Source: Epiperipatus broadwayi (lineage: Eukaryota; Onychophora; Udeonychophora; Euonychophora; Peripatidae). Taken from it: 64,000 nt of DNA. The DNA is taken from assembly GCA_028023455.1 (NCBI GenBank), contig JAQFVV010012394.1, positions 19,300,353 to 19,364,352 on the forward strand, given 5' to 3'. The notes below the pieces were generated by a model. The model worked only from the letters and a program-made list of their open reading frames with translations. It had not been told where the DNA came from and did not search any database. A program made the position numbers and the translations under genes. This document shows, in pieces, positions 33,841 through 45,199 of this stretch; position 1 is the first letter of the stretch, and every line of letters begins with the position of its first letter.

Positions 33841-36047
33841 AACTGAATAATAAATTGTTGGAGGATATTAAAAATAGTGGAAGAGATTAGAGTAAAAAAC
33901 CTTGGAAATACATTAAAAGAAGGAATGTAAGGGGGAGAGAGAGAGATAGTATTACTAGATGATGAGGGTGTAGATAGCAGCTCTAGAGAAGAATTAGAGA
34001 TAATATTAAATAAGAATGTAATGGATATAGAAAAGATGTTAGATGTGGACAGAATGATAGCAACATGAAAGCATGTAGTAATGTCAATATTAGATTTACA
34101 GAATATGAACTGAATGAAGCAGGTAATAAATTGAAAAGACAAGAGGTTTAGATGGATAAGCAGCAGATATGGTAATTAATTTAGGGTTTAGGGAAAAATA
34201 AAGTTATTATTATGTTTTAATCATTTAAAGGAAAGGGTAAGAATCATAGAAAGTTAAACAATTATCGACTGATAGTGGTAACATCAGTTTTATATAAGGT
34301 TTTCTCATATATGATAGCTGGAAGAGTTGCAAAATGGATGGAAGAAAATAATATAGTGGGAGAAATGCAAAGAAGTTTTCAATCAGATAGGCATATAGGA
34401 AATAGTTTATTTGTAATTACCTAACTTATAAATATGATTAGGTATACAGGTAGACAGTTATATATGGTTTTATAGATATAGAGGTGTATGATAAAGTAAA
34501 TAGAAATAGATTATGGGTAAGCTTAGTAAATTTGAGAATGGATGGAGCTTTAGTAGATATTATTAAGAAATTATATAAAAATAATTACTATACATATCAA
34601 TTAGAGAATATAAAATCAGTTAAAGTTAAAAATGAGATGGGACTAAGGCAAGGATGCCCTATGTTACCTATTTTGTTGTATTTGAGAGAAATGGAGAGAG
34701 CAATAGAAAGATTAGAAAGAGCAATAGAGATACCATTAATAGGTGGCAAGGGAATATATACATTATCTGGTCTTTTATTTGCAGATAATGTCATTTTGTG
34801 CACAGAAAGAAAGGATGATATGGAAGTTATGCTGAAGACATGCACACGGGTGGGTAAAGAGATGGGGATTAAGTTTAGGGAAGCAAAATCAAAAAGTAAT
34901 GATGATTAATACTGGGGAAAAAGAAGACAATGAATTTTTATTGGGGGATGTAAAATTAAGTGTGGTGAATAGATATAACTATTTGGGAATTGTCTTAAGT
35001 AATCAAATAAATTGCTTGGATAAATGGGAGAAAAAAATTGATAAATGAAGCAAAGAAAAGAAAAGGAATGATAAAACAAATTAAGAATGTTTTCATATAA
35101 TAAATATGATGTAGCTAGAATTGTATGGAAGGGAGTGGTGGTAGCAGGGTTAACATATGGTAATGATGCTTTATGTGTTAGTAAAGGGGTATTAGATTAC
35201 TTGCAAAAAAGTACAAAGATAAGTAGGAAGACATGCATTAGATGCAGATGTGTGGATGGCAGAGGAGGCAATTCAAGGAGAAATGGGATGGTCAAGTTTT
35301 TAAATGAGGAATGCAAAAAGCAAAATGAAAGTGTTTGGTAGATTGCAGTTTATGGATAATAAAACAATAGCCAACATTGTATTTAATTGGGTTATGAACA
35401 AAGGGCAGGTAACAAGATGGATGAGGAAGGTAATGTGAAATGCAGAAGATTTGGATAAAGAATTTGTCAGTATACTTGTACAAAAGGTAGGACGATTGTG
35501 TTAGAAGAATTGTTGTGATATAGTGCTAAGGAATGGAATAGATGCATTAATAAAGAATAGGGAGTTGGAGAACTAGTATGGAGAATAAAAAGATTTTAAA
35601 TATATATAGAAGTAAATGGAATATTAGGTGCAAGTTAATTTATGTTAATAGCAAGGAAAAAAGGCTCGAATGGGATCTTTAGCAACAGAGGATTATACAC
35701 ATAAATGGAAAAACATGGGTGATTTAGTTTGCAAGTTGTGTAAGGAAGGCATAGAAAATATTAGGCATCTGTTAATTGAATGTAAATGGTTGAAAGCAGA
35801 AAGGATACAAATAATAAAGTTGTGGAAGAATAAATATAAGGAAAGTAATTATACAGAAAGTGGGTTATTGATTTTTATGCTGGGTTTGGGAAAAGATAAG
35901 AGGGAATTAGATATAAAGGCTATGGAGTTGACAAAGATTATGTTATGGAAATGGAAAGGGGGGTATAGTGGCTAACAGGTTTGTCTGGGCATTGTTGCTG
36001 AGAGATTCCTGACTCCGTATAAGGAGAAGTCACAGTGCATCACATCA
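33840..36047 (+). pseudogene. LINE relic with RT and C-terminal zinc-knuckle-like domain
   Basis: A 5'-truncated non-LTR element. Broken frames give an RT: EVYDKVNRNRLWVSLVNLRM (motif A region, 34480-34540), GLRQGCPM (motif B, near 34640) and FADN in place of FADD near 34780. Next come the thumb and connector (YNYLGIVLSNQI, VVVAGLTYG), then CKLCKEGIENIRHLLIEC (about 35730-35785), a Cys/His cluster like those at LINE C-termini. It ends in GTGCATCACATCATATCA. Frameshifts, stops and the FADD loss make it dead. I leave the clade open. Confidence 0.8.
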
Positions 36048-36112
36048 TATCAATCAATGGATGCAAGAAGGTTTATGCATAAAATCCCTATCTAGAACCT
36101 ACTCATATAATA

Positions 36113-36154
36113 TCTCCAGACTAGTTTCTAATTTGTGGCTTTTATCAGTGAGGA
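36113..36154 (-). ncRNA. Hammerhead-like motif in F1 copy E
   Basis: On the minus strand there is CCUCA upstream, a core CUGAUAA (36148-36142) that differs from CUGAUGA only at G8, GAAACUAGUC (36128-36119) and UGGAGA (36118-36113). Stem II has decayed. Comparison with 9169-9210 shows which parts are kept: the CUGA, the GAAACUAGUC block and the 3' side of stem I. Confidence 0.4.
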
Positions 36155-36599
36155 GCCTTGGATCTGAGAGCACTGCACCTAGCTCTTGGGACTTTAGTGG
36201 TTTAAAAGAATCTGAAAAAAGTTTGGATAAAATAAAGTAACTAGTAATATTCTAGAAACTGCACAACAAAAAAGCCAAATTAAAAAGAACAAAGACCCTT
36301 TTAAGGAAACTAAATTACAAAAAAAATAACAAGAGAAATTAAAATAAATATTTGAGTAATTGCAAAGAAAAATAAAATAAAATGGGTAAAGATCTTTTAA
36401 GGGAATTGGAAAAAAATTTCCAATGAATATCTAGGAAAGACAAAAAGCAATATTATAATAATATCTACAAATGAAAATAAACTTGAAAAAAAAAAAACAA
36501 CAGCTATTTTCCAAAAGATTTGTGAGATCAAAAAAAAAAAATTTCAGACATGCATAGGTTTATTGAAATATAATAATGGACATATAGCTAATGTGTAAA

Positions 36600-37210
36600 A
36601 ACTCAAAGATGGAAGAAATGTATAAAAGAGTTATACCTTATTGACATCAATGAAAACGATAATAGAAATCTCAATATTAAAGATTGGGTCAAAAATTAAG
36701 GGTGTTGAAATAGAAGTAACTGCACCAGAAACTTTGCAAGGAGATGAAAAGATATCAGTAAAAGTAGTGACCAAATCATGATTATTAATCTGTAACCTAA
36801 TTAATAGCCAATTGATTTGAAGAAATTTATTTATATTTCTATGCCACAATACAAGTAAGATTGTTAAAAATCATTCAGAATCGATTTAAGCCTATATTGA
36901 AAAACAATTCCGACATGTGCAAGATAGTTTTAAAAAAGATTGATAAACATGTCACATTTCCGCTGAACTTTTTATAATTAGAAGTAGAAAATACCAGAAT
37001 GTTTATAGATGCTTTATTGATTGTAATAAAATTCTTGATTCAGTTGGTTTATCAAGTTATTTCATTAATCTTTTAAGAAATCTACATAACAGCCTAGAAA
37101 TTAAAATAAGATAGGATCAACCAGAAAAGTTTCATATTGTCAAAGAATCTAGGCAAGGCTATATATTGTCATGCTATCAAATTGACTTATATATATTTCA
37201 GTTTTAAATT
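36600..37210 (+). pseudogene. LINE reverse transcriptase relic
   Basis: With frameshifts the + strand reads RCFIDCNKILDSVGLSSYFI, then LLRNLHNSLEIKIR and VKESRQGYILSCYQIDLY. These correspond to RT motif A (FIDYxKAFDSV), the following helix and motif B (RQGCxLSP). The preceding part (DNRNLNIKDWVKN and VTAPETLQGDE) may be the linker. It is old and fragmentary. Confidence 0.55.
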
Positions 37211-38149
37211 TCGGTAATAATATGTAATAAATTTTGCGTATGTATGTTGATATGCCTCGGGAAGTATACAATCATTCTTTCTTCGGTGATTTTTGATTTT
37301 CCGTTCAGTATTTACTTTCTAGATTGATAGAATTAGAAATCATTGCATAGTACTAGTTAAAAACTTTAACGTACTTTAATGTAGATTGATTAAATTTATC
37401 TCTATTCTAAATGAAGATTTATGAACAAATTTAATATTAAGATACACACGCGCGTATTCATATTCATCTATATATGCACACACTTTTATTAATGCAATTC
37501 TGACTTCAATTTTTATGCATATCAGATCCTAAGTTTTCATTAACTTAGCATCATTATTATTCTTTAAATACAAAAAATATATTTTTCTCTATTGGCTACA
37601 AAATACTTTATATAAATATTTGTAGAAATGAAATGAAGATAAATATGAGATGAAGGGGAGAGAGGATCAAATTAGCTAAAAGAAAGTAATCATTATATTT
37701 TATATAAATTATGTATCTAAACTGAAAAAAAAAAAACCCATTTATTGTAATAACAAATTATATTTTAATTTGATTTTTCAGAATGAAATTAGTTAATCTA
37801 AATCATCAACAAACAAACTTAATACCGTTAAATTTAATTTTTGAATTTACTAAAGTATTTAATATATATATTTTTATTGGCGCTTATAATTATTTATATA
37901 GCAAGTCACAATTCCTTTACAAATTTTATTATTTTTATTCATTATTTTGTACACATAATTAGATTTAAAAAGATTTTTATGCAAAGTGCAAATAAAATTT
38001 AATTCAAATTATCAGTGAATTAGGCGGCAAATAGATTCGTAGAAAACGTTCCGATAAAAGATAAGAGTTTACAAAAATGGTGGCAACAATTAATCTAATT
38101 GGTTTTGAATAAAAGAAAGGTGATGCTGCGGAATTCAAAATCACATTAA

Positions 38150-38380
38150 CAATATTGATAAGCAATTAGTTTACAATTAAAAGCTTATCTTAACAAAACT
38201 TTATTTTCTGGCAATAAACAACTTGTTTTACGGAGATGGCGCTACTTTTTAATGGGTTTGGGTCATGTGACCCACGCCATATCTACCTTGTTCACCTCTC
38301 GTTTATCCTATTCGCCTCCACAGATTGCTTCTCTTTTCTCGTAATTACTACATTAATTTACGCTTTGGACTCGCTTCAAA
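38150..38380 (+). promoter_or_regulatory. Probable promoter and 5' leader of a host gene
   Basis: An abrupt island of higher GC and CpG in very AT-rich DNA. It holds AGATGGCGCTAC at 38234-38245, like the YY1 motif often found at transcription starts, and GTCATGTGAC at 38262-38271, an E-box palindrome of the USF/TFE class. A pyrimidine-rich leader runs to the ATG at 38381. No TATA box is evident. A second ATGGCG-containing motif lies downstream at about 38730. The upstream ATG at 38236 opens an overlapping frame that could act as a uORF. Confidence 0.6.
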
Positions 38381-38437
38381 ATGTCCGATGCCAAGCCAGA
38401 TCTGAAAAGGGACGGAACTGTACAACTTGGTTCGAAG
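38381..38437 (+). CDS. First coding exon of an unidentified host gene
   Basis: The reading frame gives 19 codons, MSDAKPDLKRDGTVQLGSK. The ATG has a favourable context (TTCAAAATGTC) and the exon ends in AAG followed by GTAGGC, a plausible 5' splice donor, in phase 0. Balanced codon composition, a hydrophilic N-terminus and the upstream promoter-like island support a real exon. I do not recognise the protein from 19 residues. No convincing second exon was found downstream in the window, so either a long first intron follows or the next exon is outside or unrecognised. The frame does continue past the donor to 38566, but with AT-rich, non-conserved-looking codons. Confidence 0.6.
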
Positions 38438-41400
38438 GTAGGCTGGAAGTTTAAATTATTTTTGATAGTATCATCCACTGTATACATGAAGCCATGCTGC
38501 ATTAGTAACAACGATCAAACGTTAGACAGTCAACACTTTCAAATTTTGATGCTCTATCGAAAGTAAAATATGTAAGATCGCATTTAATATTTCAATAAAA
38601 GTCGTTAAAAATAAACTATTTAAATTTTTTATTCAGTATATATATTTTTATTTTTAAATTCGATGCTCGTTTGTGTAGCCGGTAGGGTCTTTTGTTGAGG
38701 TTTTGTTGGTATTCATAATACAAGCAAAATGGCGCGTGTTCTAGGCAAACGACATGACAGGCTCTATAAGCCAACTAATGACATCTAGTGAATGCTTTAA
38801 CTATCATTTTAAAGTTTTTTTTTACCCCCACTTTTTTATTTATTTACGGCTTGGCAGCTATTCGCATTTAATTTATTTTAGTAATAAGAGCTTGTTATAT
38901 ATCTAAATAGTTAACGTTATATCTTCAAACCAAATAAACGAAAAAATTAAAACTCAAAACTAAATGTAAAAAAATCATCCCCAAAGAAGTTTTTTTAAAA
39001 AATAATAGCCGTTACATTTGTAAGACAAAAACGGCTATAGTTTTTTTTTAAATTATCTACTAATTTAACAATATTCTCATATTTAGCTTTGAAGCTTATT
39101 ATATAGTCTGCGTAAATAGGTGTAGAATTAGTTAATTGACCAAAATTGATTTTCCCGCTTCTAAAGAGCGTTGTAATATGCGTGAATGAATTTCAGTTGG
39201 TAAAACGATTCTATAACATGTACGATATCAGTTATTGATAAAAAAAATTATCATCGTTTAACACTCGGCCCTTTTTTTATCCTCATAAAATTACAGATAT
39301 GTTAAAACGTGACATACGAAGTAAGAATTTGTATGATATATATCAGTTAATTTGATATAATAAAGTAAATTGAGATAATGTACAATTCCAAAATTTAAAT
39401 TCAAAATTTGCTACGATCTTAAATGCATTCCTATAAATCTAATCTAAACTTTGTTTTTAGACTTAAATGTAGTTGCAGGGAAATTTTTTTCTAGAAAGTA
39501 CATATAATTAAATACTAAGTGCAAAATCACATTTAGTTATTAATTTTCTGCTGTATATGTTTACTGTGATCACTGGCAATATTAAAATAATATGACATAA
39601 TTTAAATAGTTTATTTTATAACACTTAAAGTAGTATATTATAAGTATGCATATATACTTATAAATTACATTATTTATTTTTTTATACTACATGTATAAAA
39701 TTTGGAAGGAAAGTGCTTAACATACTTTCTAAGTTTGCAGAATATAATGCTATACTATATTCTTATATATTATTTGTTATACAAAAGGTAAATATAAATA
39801 TTCTAATTGTAATAAACTTCATTTCTTGATAAATTGCTATCTAACAGTAATGTTATTTATTGCATTATATAATATGAGCTCAGAAATGCTGTTATTTGAA
39901 AAGGACTGAATAATTTTTTATTTTTATACATAATGAATATTTAGAAGTTAGAAAAATTATGTATTTAAATTTTTATAATTTGATATATTAATTTTATTAA
40001 ATGAAAATTTGAAATCTAAGAGTATATTTTAGAGTTTTTAGGATTAAAAGGTTTATTTCTAAGTTGGACATTCAACAGCATCTATTGATTTAGTGAAGTA
40101 AGTTTAAATCTAGATTATTGTTAGAAATAATCTTATTGAAATTAAATGACTTTTTTTTTTTTTAAGAAATTTTTAATTTAACTTGTAAACAATTTAAAAA
40201 CAGCTGAAAAAGTGCTTACTGTGAAAGTTGTCTACTCTTAAATCCAATTCTTGGTTTCAGGACTTTTTTGGATTTTGTGTTTTTTGTTTTCAACAATAAG
40301 CCTTTTTGCTTTCATTTTAAAACCAAAATCTAATAAAAATTTATATACACTCATTTTACTGTCTAGTTTATATATATTAAAATATTATTATGTATAGTGC
40401 ATAAATTTATTTCATTAATAATAACTTTAAATACAAAATATGCCTATATTTATCATAAAAATTTTATAAAGCTAGAATTAAAGCAATAAATTTAAAATAC
40501 TTTGTAATTTGTCCGGATAATAGACATTTTTGAATTATGTGTTCAGATTAATGGTAATGAATCTATAGTAATATTGTTTGAGAATAAATTTCATTGTAGT
40601 TCGATTTTTATCCAGGAAAATTTTTTTTTCCATTTCTTTTTAATGCAGTTATTGTTTTTTTGTTTTTAAATAATTTTTATAGCGTTAGAATTTTCTGTAA
40701 ATTATAATTTTATTAATAATGTTTTGCGATGTAGCTTTTCCCTTATTTGAATTCTGAAAACTAATTACTATGATTTGCCAAGTTCTAAAAATATTTTTGT
40801 AAAAAAATTTCCAAAATACTGATCCTTTATGACAGGCACAATTTAACTCTTGAGAAGGATTACGAAAGTGATATTAATAAGTTTTAAAAGAAATGTCTTT
40901 TTGATTTTTTTTTTTTTACCCTGAGATGAGTTTACAAATGCAATGAGAATCTTGCCATTATCTTTCAGTGTTTAATGTATATTTCTAAGTTCATTATATA
41001 CATTTTTAGTATTATTTATTAAGGCTATAACCTTAAGACTAGGCGCCTGAAAAAAATGACAGTAGGGACCTCTGCATTAAAAATTCTAAAGCATAGGAAG
41101 CAGATCATTTAATAGACAATAATATTTGTTATTTAGAACACATATACTAATAATGTTATTATAGCAATAAGGGGCATATTCTTAAAATGTCAATTTAAAA
41201 GTCAAAAATATTTTTTGTTTTGTCAATCAATATATAATCACTCACAGAGCAAAGTCTAATATAAAATTCAAAATCATATATACTGAATGTATTAAAAGCA
41301 CAGCATAATTAAAAGAAGGGGGTGGCGAAGCATATATTAATTAATATGATAATAATGATATAAAAATATATAGTAAAAAAAGTAATAAGTTTAGCACTAT

Positions 41401-44400
41401 TGTATCAAAATTATATGCATATTCAAGCTTGTACTAATTTATATTTTAATTTATTGCAATACTTTTTAAGGAAAAAACCTATTTAATATTTTGTCTTTCT
41501 AGCCTTGAGATATTTTCTATAAAAATAAAAAAGAAACTTTTTATAGCATTTCAAATATCCAAATTCTTCATAATAATTATGTTATGAGTGATTATTTTAT
41601 TATGCTTTTATATTGCATATATATATATATATAAGTAATGCCAGATATTTTTATACATATCAATAAGTGCTTGTCTGTTTAGAGATAATCTTTATATATC
41701 AATTCAATAACTTTTATATTAAATATATTTTTAATAAAGTATTTGTATCTCTTGTGATACATTCTAATATATTTTCAAACATGATCTATGTCATGAAATT
41801 TTTTTTACTTTTTTTTAATAAAATAGTTATCAAACACCTTTTTTTTGTATCTACTATTTCAATGAAAATCTCAGATCAAACATTATTATCAGTAATGGAA
41901 ACATGACTTGTTAATTAATTGCAATGCTAATTAAAATAGACTGTTTTAGTCATAGATAGCAGGTGATCATGTATTTTTGTTTCAGCTTAGTGGTAAATCA
42001 TCAGATAATAATTTGGATTAACTTTTGCACAAAACTTAATTTTAATCATTAATGTTAATGATATCAAAAGTTGCTTTTGAAAGCAAATTTATAGATTTAA
42101 AATATGGACGTGCATATCATTACATTTAAAAAGTTTATCATTAGAATAGAATATGGTAATAAAATTTTTCTCTTTTAAAAAAGGATTTTTAAATTGGTAA
42201 AAACATGTTTTTAAGCAAAACAATAATTGGAAATATTTTAATTATTAAAATTATTTTATATGTAACATTATATGAATTTTAGCTAACCAAAAACAATTAT
42301 TCTATTTTATATAAATCAGATCTTATTTATTTTTCTTTCAGATCATTTTTTTTTCTGTTTATATTTCATCTTAATTGATTTGTCTGTGTTTAAAATCATT
42401 ATACTACACTTAAGTTGATGAGTTTAGAGGTTCTTATGCTTATTTTATTATTAAATTAATAAAATGTTCACTGACTGAACATTTATCCTAATTCTATTGA
42501 AAAGAATACAATTGACCAGCAGTTAGAATGTTTCAATAATTTAGTAATAAGTGCAAGAAAAAAAAGTTAGTTTAATTTGTAAATTATCAATTTTTTTTTG
42601 CTTAGAATGGCAAGATATCTTGATGTTTAATTTTTTTTCCTTTTTTTATTGGTAAGAAAGAAAAAAAGTTTTATAAATACTTTTTCCATTATAGTGTTTT
42701 TATTGTAATTTGCTTTAATTTTTAAGCATTTCTTACTTAATATTTGTTATTAGTTTATCTCTTATTAGAAGCAATAATCTAATGTATTTTTTTGTGATAG
42801 GGATATATTTACCATAAATTGAAACATTCTTTTATATATATTTATTATATTAATAATCAATATTTCTTTCTATTTTTTAATATCAAAGATGGCTCACTTT
42901 TGTTCATGCAACAAGTTTCTTTCAAACTGTAAACAATAATATATTTTTTTAAAAAAATATGACGATCTTGCCTAGTTACATGAATTTCATCATGAAGTAA
43001 TTTTTTTTTATATTTTCATTTAGTTTTTTTTTTTTGTATATAGTATATCAAAGTCTTCCCATTTATTTAAATCTAATAACAATTGTAAAACTGCACTTAG
43101 AGATCTCATACCTATATTAATCTAATCACATTTTGTTTTGTGATTGTAAAATTACATTTAGAAATCTCATAGCTGTACTTAAGTGAGCATGCATTGTATA
43201 CATTGCTATACCTAATCAAGCTTTGTTTTATAATGTTTCAGTCATGTATTCTATATTACAAATTATTTTGCCTGCAAAACTTAAATAATTTATTAATAAA
43301 AAATCAAAACCTTCCTATAATCTGTTTTTTTTTTTTTTGTATATATAATATTAAAACATTTTACTACAATCATAGTAAGGCAATCTTTATACAAAGTTTC
43401 TTTTTTTATACAAATTTTTGAATGTATTATACCATTTTAAGCATCATTTTTCTAGTGTAAATTGTTTATCCTTGTTGAATAGTTGATTTTTATTTTGATT
43501 CTTATCATAATTGGTGTCTTTATTTAATGAATAGATCAAAAGCAAATTAGGTTTTGTGTGACAGCATTCATTCCAGACTTTTTATCTTCAGATAAAAATT
43601 GATGTTTCTAAAGTTTTTTTAAATAAAAGAAGACAATCTTTTGTCTAAAGTCATTGAAAATGCCTTTTAAAAGGTAATTAAGTTATTGTTGTTATCCTCA
43701 TTCTATAATGTGTAAAATAATTATTTCAGATAAATATAAATTTAATAGAAATTGAAAACTAGAATTGGCTACTTTTTGTTATAAATTTTTTTAAAGTACA
43801 TAATATTATCAATACTCAATAAAAACTTATAAAAAATGACTTCAAATCCACTGATTATTTGTATTTAGGATATATTGTTAATAAAAAAAAAAAAAAAGCT
43901 GGTTGAAAATGTATAATGAAAAACAATTATTATTAGCATTATTAAATATAAAAATAATATTTTGATATTTATTATTTTCATAAAGATTTTTTTAAGTAAA
44001 GGTATTGTTTTTACATATTTGGAGGAGGGGGAAGGGGAGTAGGGTAAATTAAGGTTCTATATTAAAAATCCAGAGACCAATATTTTTTTTAAAGTGTCAT
44101 TTTTTTTTTGAATTTGACTTCATGTTCAAAATTTTGTAAAGAAAAAAAAATTGTTCCTTTCAGTTGTTATTTACAATATTTATATATACCCTACTTCTGT
44201 TTTAAACTTTTTATTCTCTTTTGAGAATTGTAAAGGTTATTCAAAATTTCATATCTTAGGTTGCTTTCAATTATTGTGTAGTTTTTTTTTAATAGTTAAA
44301 AGAAGATAAGTTTTTTTTTTCTATTTTTCGTTGATTACTTTTTATTTCTCCATCATCTTCAATGATCTTTTCATACAAATATAATCCAGATATTTTAAAA

Positions 44401-44648
44401 ACAGTTTGTCTGTTAGAGAATTATCTTGTGCATATTTAATATACTGAATGGCATTTAAGAAATTTACCATTGTTTTGTTGGAATCTTTTTCAGTTTTATT
44501 ATATTTATTTTTTTGCATGCAGTATTCTGATAGTACTGACTAATAAAATATTAGATGATGATGCTGAGTATTAAAACTTCAACTGACATACAATTTTTAT
44601 GAAAAAGATTAATTCCATTAGTAGTAGATTAGAATAATTAATATATGT
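38438..44648 (+). other. Very AT-rich, T-rich stretch, probable intron 1
   Basis: No exon or mobile element could be supported here. The + strand has many long T runs, as expected for transcribed intronic DNA. About 43080-43190 holds a tandem duplication of a roughly 60-bp unit (TTGTAAAACTGCACTTAGAG and a variant). Open frames such as those at 41667-41906 and 43194-43421 are low-complexity Phe/Ile/Tyr translations and are not genes. Confidence 0.5.
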
Positions 44649-45156
44649 ATCAAGAAATAGATATTAATTTTACGTTGGACTATTTCCATTGTCTAATATT
44701 CAATATAAATGTCTTTAGAAAAATTTTAAACTTTAAACTTTCTAAAAACATTTAACTGTTAGTAGTAGCACACAGGTTAATGCATAACACGTTTCTAATG
44801 GTATTATTCTCCTCTCTTCTTCAAGTGTTGCTGGTCTGACTAGTGGTAGTACTAGCTTAGGTATCGAACATGGACTTTGGATTCATGAATTTTCAAGTTT
44901 GATTCCCATGCTAGTACTGTCACTGATCAGGCAGCAATACCTGAAAAAGATAAGAGAATAATGCCACTCAAAACAATTTGTTGTGCACAAACCTATATGC
45001 TATTACTAGCAGTTGATTGTGTTTGGAAATGTTAAATAAAGTTTAAATTTTTTTTAGAGACATTGAATATTTAATATTAAGTGATGGAATAGTCTAATAT
45101 ATAAATTAGTATTAACATGCTATCGTCGATTTTCAGACAAACATCAAGAAATAGAT
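44649..45156. mobile_element. Foldback element with tRNA-like core and 14-bp flanking repeats
   Basis: The arms 44660-44790 and 44983-45113 are imperfect reverse complements. Inside, about 44827-44940, GTCTGACTAGTGGTAGTAC resembles an A box and AAGTTTGATTCCCATGC a B box and T arm, so the core may derive from a tRNA. The segment also contains its own small palindromes (AGTACTAGCT and AGCTAGTACT-like parts). An exact 14-bp direct repeat ATCAAGAAATAGAT lies at 44649-44662 and 45143-45156. Confidence 0.7.
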
Positions 45157-45199
45157 GTGTCAATTTATGGCTATTTTTCCATTAACATTTATATTTTCC

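Larger units (their letters stand above)
33550..36220. mobile_element. F1 foldback, copy E, split by LINE insertions, 16-bp duplication
   Basis: The F1 left part (CTAAACTCTCCATACAGTAG to GCCAGAGTAAT, 33575-33620) resumes at about 36049 (CAATCAATGGATGCAAGAAG) and runs to about 36200. The join reconstructs the F1 order seen in copy B. An exact 16-bp direct repeat AAAGAATCTGAAAAAA lies outside, at 33550-33565 and 36205-36220. The LINE sequence in between arrived later. Confidence 0.8.
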
